DNA of 64,000 nt from an uncultured Clostridia bacterium (GTDB taxonomy: Bacteria > Bacillota > Clostridia > Christensenellales > Borkfalkiaceae), in assembly GCA_947088135.1 (NCBI GenBank), contig CAMUFJ010000006.1, positions 1 to 64,000 on the forward strand, written 5' to 3'. The position numbers and the translations under genes were made by a program. Below are positions 52,198 to 59,971 of the stretch, one piece after another. The notes under the pieces were generated by a model. It searched no databases. It had not been told where the DNA came from and saw only the letters and a list, made by a program, of their open reading frames with translations. Within the stretch, counting starts at the first letter, position 1. Every line of letters starts with the position of its first letter.

Positions 52198-52833
52198 ATG
52201 GATATTTTTGTAAATTTTTTGGATCAGATCAAAGCGGGCGTGCCCGCCTGGGTCGGGCTCGTCGCCGTCCCTGCCGTACTTGTGCTCGTCGCCGTGCTGT
52301 TGTGGCTGTTCGGCGGGAAGCCCGTTTTCTTGGGCGTTGCGGGAGTGCTCGGCGGAGCGGGATTTTTGATTGTCGCCTTGCACGCGCAGACGACGGTCGC
52401 GCTGTGTTATCTCGCGCTCTATCTCGTGCTGTGCGGCATTCTTCGGGTGCTCATTTGCATTCCCTCTCCCGTCGGCAGGAAGAAAAGGGGCAAGCGCGAG
52501 GAACGCATCTATAAAAAGTTTTACGAGCCGTTGAAGGCGGAGCCGTCCGCGCCCGCAACGGGGAAACCGCCCAAGGTCGTCTGCTACGAGCAGGCGCCCG
52601 CTACGCCCGCCGCTTCCACCGCGGCAGACTGCGGAATGTCGCTCGGTTACGTTTCGGGGCTGATTGCGCGCTTGAAATCGGAACAGCTCTCGCCCACCGA
52701 CCGTTTGGAAACGGAGGTCATCGAACGCACCGTCGAGGGATATAAAAACAGAGAGCTCACCGAGGAGGAACTCGGCGTGCTCAACGATTGTTTGGCAACC
52801 GTTTTAAAGCTTACCGCAAAGTATAAGTTATAA
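52198..52833 (+). CDS. Membrane protein with soluble helical C-terminus, unknown function
   Basis: This 211-residue protein has about three hydrophobic helices in the first 95 residues (VGLVAVPAVLVLVAVLLWLF, LGVAGVLGGAGFLIVALHA, LCYLALYLVLCGILRVLIC). A basic stretch RKKRGKREER, an Ala/Pro linker and a helical domain with LSPTDRLETEVIERTVEGYK follow. The charge distribution puts the C-terminus inside. GGAG precedes the ATG. The 110-bp gap after addA carries two TATAAT boxes (52108 and 52121) without clear -35 boxes. Confidence 0.7.
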   Translation: MDIFVNFLDQIKAGVPAWVGLVAVPAVLVLVAVLLWLFGGKPVFLGVAGVLGGAGFLIVALHAQTTVALCYLALYLVLCGILRVLICIPSPVGRKKRGKREERIYKKFYEPLKAEPSAPATGKPPKVVCYEQAPATPAASTAADCGMSLGYVSGLIARLKSEQLSPTDRLETEVIERTVEGYKNRELTEEELGVLNDCLATVLKLTAKYKL

Positions 52834-52843
52834 GCAAAAGAAG

Positions 52844-52879
52844 AAACGGCGGGTCGTGCAACTGCACGCCCCGCCGTTT
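52844..52879. terminator. Bidirectional terminator
   Basis: AAACGGCGGG/CCCGCCGTTT stem continued by CGTGCA/TGCACG, between convergent genes. Confidence 0.9.
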
Positions 52880-52889
52880 TTCGGTTTCG

Positions 52890-53744
52890 TCATTCCGTCG
52901 GTTCCGCCGTCAAGAAGTTTTTGTCGAATTCCGCGCGCGGAAGCGGGGAAGAGAGCAGAAGCGGCGCCAAACGGGCGATCTCCTCCACCGCCCGCCCGTA
53001 GAGCTCGTCTATGCTTTCCGCATTGCAAAGCGCGGAGAGCTCTTTTCCGAACAGCCAGTCGGGATTGGGGTTCTTGCGCGGATACAGCGCGGAAACGACG
53101 GGCGAAATATGAAAAACGCGCTCCGTTTTCGCCCACGCTTTATGACGGGAAGTCTTGTGGAAAAATTTCAAGTACCGCTCGAACAGGGCTATGCCCCGTT
53201 CGAATTTTGCCTTCTGCGGGTCGGGAAGTCCGAGTTTGTCGCATAGGCGCGCATACAAAAGATACAGCGTGCCCTCGCCGTTTACCGTCTTGGCGGAAAA
53301 GGGGAATTTCCAATGTTCCGCCCCGCGCGATCTCCGCGTGCGGGCAAAGTACACGTCCCAATCCGATTCCATGAGCTGATGTTCCGTCTTATCGGCGTTG
53401 TGAGCCTGTAAGTAAGCGTACACAAACGGGTGGAAAGCCACGTCGGTGCAGTAATGGCATAGAAAGCCTGCAAGATACGCCGTCATGCGCGCGCGGTGAA
53501 AAGAAGAAAAACCGTTCGGCGCTTCGGCAAGCGCGCCGAACACGTCGTAAACGCGGTATCTGTGCAGATACCGTCCGAGATTCATTTGCTTTTTACAAAG
53601 GGGGCGGAAAAAGAAAAAAACGTCGGGACCCTGCGCCCCGAGAAAGTAATAGTCGGGGTGCGCGGACGCGCAGACGCTCAGCTCGGAGGGCAGAAATTTT
53701 TCCGCGTCTTCCGCAATCAGTTGATGTGTAATGCAAGAGGGCAT
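52890..53744 (-). CDS. Zinc-dependent phospholipase C-like protein
   Basis: This 284-residue protein starts MPSCITHQLIAEDAEKFLP, with an early His. It goes on to AHPDYYFLGAQGPDVFFFF and AGFLCHYCTDVAFHPFVYAY, the His/Asp pattern of the zinc-dependent phospholipase C / S1-P1 nuclease fold. It has no signal peptide, so it probably acts inside the cell. Family members are common in Clostridia but poorly characterised. AGGGAG precedes the ATG. The next gene in the same direction, yggS, lies upstream, 50 bp apart. Confidence 0.8.
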   Translation of the reverse strand: MPSCITHQLIAEDAEKFLPSELSVCASAHPDYYFLGAQGPDVFFFFRPLCKKQMNLGRYLHRYRVYDVFGALAEAPNGFSSFHRARMTAYLAGFLCHYCTDVAFHPFVYAYLQAHNADKTEHQLMESDWDVYFARTRRSRGAEHWKFPFSAKTVNGEGTLYLLYARLCDKLGLPDPQKAKFERGIALFERYLKFFHKTSRHKAWAKTERVFHISPVVSALYPRKNPNPDWLFGKELSALCNAESIDELYGRAVEEIARLAPLLLSSPLPRAEFDKNFLTAEPTE

Positions 53745-53794
53745 ACCGTTCTCCCTTGACAGTATTTCCCGTTTGGCAAGAACTATGCGCGGGC

Positions 53795-54472
53795 TTAACC
53801 TTGTTTCCCGTAATCCCGCGTGCCGAACAGAGCCGTGCCGACGCGGATCATGTTAGCGCCTTCGCTCACGCAAAGCTTCCAATCCCCGCTCATGCCCATG
53901 GAGAGATAGTCGATATGTTCGCTCCGTTCCCGCGCTTCGTCGAAGAGCGCGCGCATTTTTTTACAGAGCGATTTTTTATATTCGCCGTCGCCCGCAAGGG
54001 GGAGCATCGCCATGAATCCGCGCACCCGAATCCCGTCTGACTCCTTTGTCCGCGCGAGAGCGTTAAGCCCTTCTTCCAAGGGGTATCCGCCTTTGCTCTC
54101 CTCGCAGCCGATATTGATTTGCAACAGAACGTCTGATACGATCCCCGCGCGCGCCGAACGCTTCGAAAGCTCCAAAGCGAGCTCGTCCCGATCGACGGAG
54201 TGGTACAGATCGATCTTGCCTACGAGATATTTTACCTTGTTGGTTTGCAGATGCCCGATAAAGTGGCGCACGCCTCCGCGCACCGCGTCGAATTTTTCGA
54301 GAAATTCCTGCACGCGGTTTTCGCCCACGTCAGGCACGCCCGCCGCGATGACGCGGTTGATCTCCTCCGCCGTCCGCGTCTTTGTGGCGGCGACGAGGGT
54401 GATTTTTTCGCCGAACGGATTGCCCGTTTTAAGCTCTTTTAAAATTTCTTCGGCGTTTTTTTCAATACTCAT
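53795..54472 (-). CDS. yggS: YggS/PROSC-family PLP-binding protein
   Basis: This 225-residue pyridoxal-phosphate homeostasis protein has the alanine-racemase-like barrel: LVAATKTR with the PLP lysine at 31, VGENRVQEF, HFIGHLQTNKVKYL, YLSMGMSGDW and the end IRVGTALFGTRDY. The ATG at 54472 is preferred, with GGAGAGG upstream; the longer frame includes the promoter. In Firmicutes it often sits by sepF and ylmG, which are absent here. The opposed promoter at 54497-54534 drives it. Confidence 0.95.
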   Translation of the reverse strand: MSIEKNAEEILKELKTGNPFGEKITLVAATKTRTAEEINRVIAAGVPDVGENRVQEFLEKFDAVRGGVRHFIGHLQTNKVKYLVGKIDLYHSVDRDELALELSKRSARAGIVSDVLLQINIGCEESKGGYPLEEGLNALARTKESDGIRVRGFMAMLPLAGDGEYKKSLCKKMRALFDEARERSEHIDYLSMGMSGDWKLCVSEGANMIRVGTALFGTRDYGKQG

Positions 54473-54496
54473 TTGCGCCTCTCCGTAAGCTTTTTC

Positions 54497-54534
54497 TTGA
54501 CAATACCATAGCACATATGGTATACTTTTGTCAA
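54497..54534. promoter_or_regulatory. Two fully overlapping opposed promoters on one dyad
   Basis: Plus strand: TTGACA (54497-54502), 18 bp, TATACT (54521-54526). Minus strand: TTGACA (54534-54529), 18 bp, TATGGT (54510-54505). They share a dyad, TACCATA-GCACA-TATGGTA, at 54504-54522. The plus promoter serves the PAP2-PlsC gene and the minus promoter serves yggS. Confidence 0.75.
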
Positions 54535-54558
54535 TCATGTAAACGTTAACGGTATCTC

Positions 54559-56385
54559 ATGTTTGAATTTTTTTACGGCTACGATTATTTTTGCGCGGAG
54601 AGCATGAACAGACTGTTAAAGTCCGCAGGCGTTTTTTTTACGCCTTTTTTCCGCGCGGTTACTTTTTTGGGGGAGCTCGGCTGGGCGTTTATTCTCGCCT
54701 CGCTCGTCATGCTTTTCTTCCGCCGTACGAGGAAAGCGGGCGCGGCCGCCGTAATCGCCATTGCGTTCGGGGCGGTTCTTTCCAACTTGATTTTAAAAAA
54801 CGCGATCGCCCGCCCCAGACCCTTTCATACGGTCGATTCACCGTTCTACGCCTTTTGGACGGAGGCGGGAAGCTTGCAGGTGAGGGAATATTCCTTCCCC
54901 TCGGGGCATGCGACGGCGACTACGGCGTTTGCGGTCGCTCTCGTGTTCGCGCTCGATAAACGCGCTTCTTGGACGGCGCTTTTTTTACCGCTCGTCATGG
55001 GCGTGACCCGCGTATATTTTCAGGTGCATTTCGCTTCAGACGTGCTCTTCGGCTACGTCGTGGGCGCGGTGTGCGGTACGGCGGGGTGGTTTACCGTTAA
55101 GGGCTTGGGAAAAGCAAAACCGTTCAATCGGTTTTTCGAGGGGAGCGGGATCGTCGATTGGGTGAACGCCCGCCGAAAGCGGAACGATACGGAGAGTGCG
55201 GATAAGCCTCGCGCCAAGAAAAACCAATGGGTGAAGAAGCGCCATGCGCGCGTATTCGCGTTCCTGCGCCTGATCCTGCGTCCGATTTTTGCCGTGCGAT
55301 ATCGCTATCACGCCAAAAAGAGCGGACTTCCAAAGGGCGCGTATCTCATCTTATGCAACCACCAAACGACGATGGATCCTTTCTTTTTGTCCCTCTCGTT
55401 CCGTTTCCCCGTCTATTTCATTTCCTCGGACGATATTTTCAACTTAAAGGTTTCGCCTCTGATTCGCTATCTCGTCGCTCCCATTCCCAAGAGCAAATCG
55501 CTGCGCGACGTGGTGGCAATGAAAAACGTGTTCCGCGTCATCAAAGAGGGCGGAGCCGTTGGCATCTTTCCCGAAGGCAACCGCACCATATCGGGCGGGC
55601 AGTGGGAAATGACGGATGCGGTCGCCAAGCTCGCGAAAGGGGTAAAAGTTCCCCTCGTGCTCTACAACCTGCACGGCGGTTTTGGTACCGATCCGCGTTG
55701 GGGACACTCCCTTCGGAGGGGCAAATTCCACGGCGGCGTGCGCCGCGTGCTGTCGCCCGAGGAGCTTGCGTCCCTTTCTACGGAAGAGCTGTTCGCGCTC
55801 ATCAAAGAGGAGCTGAGAGTAGACGACACCGCGTCGGGCGTTTCCTTCAAGAGCGGGAAGCGGGCGGAGTATATCGAGCGCGCGCTCTATCTTTGTCCCG
55901 TTTGCGGAAGCGTTTCGAGCTATGTTTCCCATAAATATAAATTTGCGTGCAAAGAATGCGGAACTTCTTCAACGTACACGCCGGAGCTCGCCCTGTCCCC
56001 CCGAATCGGGGAGTACCGCCGTATTTACGAGTGGTTCGAGTGGGAGCGGGAGGAGATCGTGAAGCGTGTGCTTGCGGGCGAGAAAGTGGGCGACGACGGT
56101 ATCCTCTTCCGCGAGAGCGTGAAATTTCAAAAGAAGAAAAAACTTGCGGGAGAGAGCGTTTGGATCGATAAAGAAAATTTGGTGATTTCGGGCGGCGCGG
56201 GCGAAAGCGTGTTCCCGCTTTGCGATATCGTAGCAATGACGATGGTCGGAAAAAAGAAATTCAATTTCTATTACGACGGCAAAATTTTACAGGTAAAGGG
56301 CAATAAACGTTTTTGCGCGATCAAGTACGTGCACGTTTTCGACGGGCTGCGCGCGAATTTAAATGCAACGAAGGAAAAGGAGTAA
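54559..56385 (+). CDS. PAP2 phosphatase - PlsC acyltransferase fusion with a zinc ribbon
   Basis: This 608-residue protein carries two lipid enzymes. Residues 1-180 are a membrane PAP2 phosphatase with KNAIARPRP (Lys80), PSGH (His117) and RVYFQVHFASD (Arg151, His157, Asp161). Residues 235-420 are a PlsC/AGPAT acyltransferase with NHQTTMD (His268, Asp273) and FPEGNRTISGG (Glu338). A CPVC..CKEC zinc ribbon (about 440-462) and a 140-residue tail follow. It could make phosphatidate and turn it to diacylglycerol, or recycle undecaprenyl pyrophosphate beside acyl transfer. No Shine-Dalgarno is clear. gltS follows 3 bp later. Confidence 0.88.
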   Translation: MFEFFYGYDYFCAESMNRLLKSAGVFFTPFFRAVTFLGELGWAFILASLVMLFFRRTRKAGAAAVIAIAFGAVLSNLILKNAIARPRPFHTVDSPFYAFWTEAGSLQVREYSFPSGHATATTAFAVALVFALDKRASWTALFLPLVMGVTRVYFQVHFASDVLFGYVVGAVCGTAGWFTVKGLGKAKPFNRFFEGSGIVDWVNARRKRNDTESADKPRAKKNQWVKKRHARVFAFLRLILRPIFAVRYRYHAKKSGLPKGAYLILCNHQTTMDPFFLSLSFRFPVYFISSDDIFNLKVSPLIRYLVAPIPKSKSLRDVVAMKNVFRVIKEGGAVGIFPEGNRTISGGQWEMTDAVAKLAKGVKVPLVLYNLHGGFGTDPRWGHSLRRGKFHGGVRRVLSPEELASLSTEELFALIKEELRVDDTASGVSFKSGKRAEYIERALYLCPVCGSVSSYVSHKYKFACKECGTSSTYTPELALSPRIGEYRRIYEWFEWEREEIVKRVLAGEKVGDDGILFRESVKFQKKKKLAGESVWIDKENLVISGGAGESVFPLCDIVAMTMVGKKKFNFYYDGKILQVKGNKRFCAIKYVHVFDGLRANLNATKEKE

Positions 56386-56388
56386 AGT

Positions 56389-57933
56389 ATGAGTTTTTCG
56401 AGTATCGGTGTTTGGTCGGTATTGATGATCGTGGTCGTGCTGCTGTTGAGCTTGCTCATCGGCAACGTGTTGCGGCATTTTATTCCGGCGTTGAAGAAAT
56501 CGCTGATTCCCGTGTCCGTTTTGGGCGGGATCCTGCTTTTGATCGTTTCTACGATCACGTATTACTGCGCGGGCGATTATTTCTTTAATCTCGGTCTGTT
56601 CGGCGGAAACGGTGCGGACGGGCAAAAATCGGGCATGAACGTTTTGGAGATCATCACTTATCATTGCCTCGGCATCGGCTTTATCGCCACGGGAATGCGT
56701 TCCTCCAAAAAGAAATTCAGTAAAAAGCGCGCGGGCGAAATTTTCGATTCGGGCGTCACTACCGTCAACGGGTATCTCATTCAGGCGTTTATCGGCTTGG
56801 CGGTCACGCTGATCGCCGCCTGCCTCATCCACACCGACGGGCTCATTTCGGCGGCGGGGATCTTGCTTGCGTTCGGGTTCGGTCAGGGCACGGGACAGGC
56901 GCTCAACTACGGCAATATCTATGAAAAGGAATACGGATTCGCGGGGGGGGGTAATTTCGGGTTAACGATCGCCGCGCTCGGCTTCCTCGTCGCCTGTATC
57001 GTCGGCGTAATTTATATCAACGTTATGCGTCGGAAAGGACAAATCAAAATCGTGGAGCGGGAAAAAGAAAGCAGTCTTGCCGACTACGAGGACGAAAACG
57101 AAATTTCCGTCGTATCCTCCATGGATAAGTTCACCGTGCAAATCGCCATCGTGCTTGCCGTTTACGGCGCGTCGTTCGGCATCATGTACGGGCTTTCCGC
57201 GCTCATTCCCTCGCTTGCCAACACGCTGTTCGGGTTCAACTTCTTCATCGGCGTGCTTCTCACCATTCCCGCCAAAGCGGTCTTGAATAAGCTTTACGAT
57301 AAGAAAATTATTAAAAAGCAGATCGTCAACAATTTCATGATGGACCGAATCGGCGGATTTGCGTTCGATTTGATGATCGTTGCGGGCGTCGCCGCAATTC
57401 AGATTCCGCTCCTTGCGTCCTATTGGGGAATTTTGTTGATACTTGCCGTCCTCGGCGCGCTTGTTACGGTATTTTACGTCAACTTCGTCTGCAAGCGCAA
57501 GTTCGGCGCATACCGTCACGAACAGTTCTTGGCGTTCTTCGGAATGCTCACGGGCACTGCGAGCACGGGCATGATCTTACTTCGCGAAATAGACGGTTCT
57601 TACCGCACGCCCGCCAGCGAAAACCTCGTCTATCAGAGCGCGCCCGCCATGGTGTTCGGCTTCCCGCTTATGTTCCTTGCGACCTACGCGCCCACGAGCG
57701 ATCTGGCGGCGCTCATCACCTGTATCATCGTCGGCGCGGCGTTCATTGCGCTCAATCTCGTTTTGTTCCGCAACGAAATCTTCTTTCGCAAACGTAAACT
57801 TGTCGCGGAAGGTACGCAAAACGACGGCGTTGCCGTGGACGCCGAAGGGGAAGATGCCGCGGAAGGCGTGACCGCCGAAGTGCCGGAAAGCGTTTCGGAG
57901 AACGGATTCAAGCAAAGCGGAGAAGAGGACTGA
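56389..57933 (+). CDS. gltS: GltS-type (ESS family) sodium:glutamate symporter
   Basis: This 514-residue, multi-helix transporter has the two glycine-rich re-entrant motifs of the family, LAFGFGQGTGQALNYG and FFGMLTGTASTGMILLRE, in its two halves. It differs from E. coli GltS by an inserted acidic cytosolic loop (near residues 220-245) and an acidic tail of about 45 residues. AAAGGAG precedes the ATG, 3 bp after the fusion gene, so they are cotranscribed. Substrate glutamate is from the family. Confidence 0.88.
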   Translation: MSFSSIGVWSVLMIVVVLLLSLLIGNVLRHFIPALKKSLIPVSVLGGILLLIVSTITYYCAGDYFFNLGLFGGNGADGQKSGMNVLEIITYHCLGIGFIATGMRSSKKKFSKKRAGEIFDSGVTTVNGYLIQAFIGLAVTLIAACLIHTDGLISAAGILLAFGFGQGTGQALNYGNIYEKEYGFAGGGNFGLTIAALGFLVACIVGVIYINVMRRKGQIKIVEREKESSLADYEDENEISVVSSMDKFTVQIAIVLAVYGASFGIMYGLSALIPSLANTLFGFNFFIGVLLTIPAKAVLNKLYDKKIIKKQIVNNFMMDRIGGFAFDLMIVAGVAAIQIPLLASYWGILLILAVLGALVTVFYVNFVCKRKFGAYRHEQFLAFFGMLTGTASTGMILLREIDGSYRTPASENLVYQSAPAMVFGFPLMFLATYAPTSDLAALITCIIVGAAFIALNLVLFRNEIFFRKRKLVAEGTQNDGVAVDAEGEDAAEGVTAEVPESVSENGFKQSGEED

Positions 57934-57949
57934 CGCATTTTATCGCATC

Positions 57950-57978
57950 AAAAAAGAGCGGTAACACCGCTCTTTTTT
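57950..57978. terminator. Bidirectional terminator between gltS and argH
   Basis: AAAAAAGAGCGGT/ACCGCTCTTTTTT with an AAC loop. Confidence 0.92.
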
Positions 57979-57985
57979 GATTGTC

Positions 57986-59362
57986 TTAAAAATATTTTTT
58001 GAGTTGCTTGCGCACGGCGATCAATTCCTTGCGCACCGCCGCTCTTGCCGATCCGCCGTCTACCGCCCGTCCTTCGGCGGAGGCAAGCACCGTTACGGCT
58101 TCGAGAATGTCCTCCCCGAACACGGGGCTCATCTTTTGGTAGGTTTCGACGGAAAGTTTGTCGAGCGTCGTTCCCTGCTCGATGCAGTGCCGGACGAGTT
58201 TGCCCGTTATCGCGTGCGCGTCGCGGAAAGGCACTCCCTTTTTGGCGAGGTAGTCGGCAACGTCCGTCGCCGTCGAAAAGCCCTTGCCCGCCGCGTCGAA
58301 CATGATGCCCACGTTAAAGGTGATCTTGTCGAGAAGCGCGGTGTAGATCCTCACGCAGGAGAAGAGCGTTTTCTCCGTGTCGAAGAAGCATTCCTTGTCC
58401 TCCTGCAAGTCTTTGTTATAGGCGAGGGGCAACCCCTTTAAGGTGGCAAGAATGCCCGCCAAATGCCCGTAGACGCGTCCCGTTTTTCCGCGCACGAGCT
58501 CGGGCAGGTCGGGGTTTTTCTTTTGGGGCATAATGGAAGAACCCGTCGAATACTCGTCGGGGATCACCCAATAGCGGAATTCGTCGGAGGTGTACAAAAT
58601 GGTGTCCTCGCAGAGGCGGGACAAGTGCATCATCACGAGCGACGCGTTAAAAATATACTCCGCAATAAAATCGCGGTCGGAAACGGCGTCGAGCGCGTTG
58701 GGGGAAACGGAATTGAATTTCAAGAGTTTCCGCGTTAGGTCGCGGTCGATGGGATATGAAGTCCCTGCGAGCGCGGCGCTTCCGAGCGGCATTACGTTCA
58801 TGCGTTTTTTCAGCGCGTCGAAGCGGTCGATGTCGCGCAGAAACATTTCCGCATAGGCGAGGAAGTATTGCCCCAAGCGAATGGGCTGTGCCTTCCTCAG
58901 GTGCGTAAAGCCGGGCATGATATAGGAAAGCCCCTCCTGCGCGCGGTCGGCGATCACGTTGGTCAGTTCCCAAATAAGGCGCATGGCGCGGTCGATGCTG
59001 TCCCGCACGTAAAGGCGCATATCGGTGGCGACTTGGTCGTTGCGCGAGCGCGCCGTGTGCAGTTTTTTGCCCGTATCGCCGATGCGCTTTACGAGCTCGC
59101 TCTCCATGAATGAATGAATATCCTCCGCGCCCTCGATCGCAAGCTTTCCGCTCTCGATATCGGCGAGAATTTCGTTCAAGCCGTCGCAAATCGTTTTCGC
59201 TTCCTCTTCGGAAATAATTTCGCATTCGCCGAGCATCGTCGCGTGTGCGATCGACGCCTTTACGTCCGTGCGGTAGAGCTGTTTATCAAACGAAAGCGAC
59301 TCGTTGAACGCGTCCGCGTCTTTTGCCATCGGTTCCGTAAATCTTCCGTCCCAAAGCTTCAT
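57986..59362 (-). CDS. argH: Argininosuccinate lyase
   Basis: This 458-residue enzyme performs the last step of arginine synthesis, splitting argininosuccinate into arginine and fumarate. It has the superfamily signature TGSSIMPQKKNPD with the catalytic Ser, the N-terminal LWDGRFTEPM, and ARSRNDQVATDMRLYVRD. AAGGAG precedes the ATG. It stands without argG or other arginine genes, driven by its own promoter. Confidence 0.97.
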   Translation of the reverse strand: MKLWDGRFTEPMAKDADAFNESLSFDKQLYRTDVKASIAHATMLGECEIISEEEAKTICDGLNEILADIESGKLAIEGAEDIHSFMESELVKRIGDTGKKLHTARSRNDQVATDMRLYVRDSIDRAMRLIWELTNVIADRAQEGLSYIMPGFTHLRKAQPIRLGQYFLAYAEMFLRDIDRFDALKKRMNVMPLGSAALAGTSYPIDRDLTRKLLKFNSVSPNALDAVSDRDFIAEYIFNASLVMMHLSRLCEDTILYTSDEFRYWVIPDEYSTGSSIMPQKKNPDLPELVRGKTGRVYGHLAGILATLKGLPLAYNKDLQEDKECFFDTEKTLFSCVRIYTALLDKITFNVGIMFDAAGKGFSTATDVADYLAKKGVPFRDAHAITGKLVRHCIEQGTTLDKLSVETYQKMSPVFGEDILEAVTVLASAEGRAVDGGSARAAVRKELIAVRKQLKKYF

Positions 59363-59392
59363 ATATTAGCTCCTTTTCAATCGGTTAAATAT

Positions 59393-59421
59393 ATCTTACA
59401 CGTTTCCCGAAAAAAAAGCAA
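59393..59421 (-). promoter_or_regulatory. Sigma-A promoter of argH
   Basis: On the minus strand: TTGCTT, 17 bp, TAAGAT. It lies just after the stop of the 71-residue gene. Confidence 0.65.
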
Positions 59422-59435
59422 CTTATTTTGCTCCC

Positions 59436-59651
59436 TTAGGAAATCTCCTCGGCGGACAGCTTGAATTTTTGACCGTTGGGAAAGCGGAGCACGAGCGCAT
59501 TTTCTTCCGCTTGAATCTCGGTTACGAAATAGTCCTCCAAGAGCGGCGCGATTTCTTGCAGCAAATCTTGCGCGGGGAAGGGGGGTTCTGTTTTTGCGTC
59601 CTCATAGAACGCATTGCATGTTTCGGTCATAACTTCTTTTTGTGCTTCCAT
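59436..59651 (-). CDS. 71-residue protein, paralogue of 29666-29878
   Basis: This small soluble protein is acidic (pattern MEAQKEVMTETCNAFYED). It shares with the gene at 29666 the core LLQE(I/L)APL and DYF, and the ending FPNGQKFKL against FPNRQKFRL. Length and order of elements agree across the full chain. GGAGA precedes the ATG and a consensus promoter lies 50 bp upstream. Function unknown. It is divergent from comEC. Confidence 0.8.
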   Translation of the reverse strand: MEAQKEVMTETCNAFYEDAKTEPPFPAQDLLQEIAPLLEDYFVTEIQAEENALVLRFPNGQKFKLSAEEIS

Positions 59652-59699
59652 AATCGTTTCTCCAAAAAAAATTTGTCGTACTTGTGCAATCTATAAAAT

Positions 59700-59728
59700 A
59701 TTATACTCCCGCTTGGCTTTGCGGTCAA
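59700..59728 (-). promoter_or_regulatory. Sigma-A promoter of the 71-residue protein
   Basis: On the minus strand: TTGACC, 17 bp, TATAAT. Confidence 0.85.
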
Positions 59729-59878
59729 ATAAAACGGCGGTGTAGAAGTATGTGAGATTTTGTAGAAAAAGTACTTTGTTTGTGGAATTTTGTCGAATTT
59801 TGCCGAATGCGGGATTCCTTCCTGAAACGGCAAATCCGCACCGCTGATGAAATAACAGGAAAAATCAATCGAAATATG

Positions 59879-59908
59879 TTGCCTGTTTGCGTCGAAATTT
59901 GATATAAT
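59879..59908 (+). promoter_or_regulatory. Sigma-A promoter of comEC-holA
   Basis: TTGCCT, 18 bp, TATAAT. Confidence 0.7.
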
Positions 59909-59971
59909 GAGGAAGAATCTGCGCGATTTTTCGCGAATTGCGTCAAAAAAATGCGAAAAAGGAGGGGGGAA

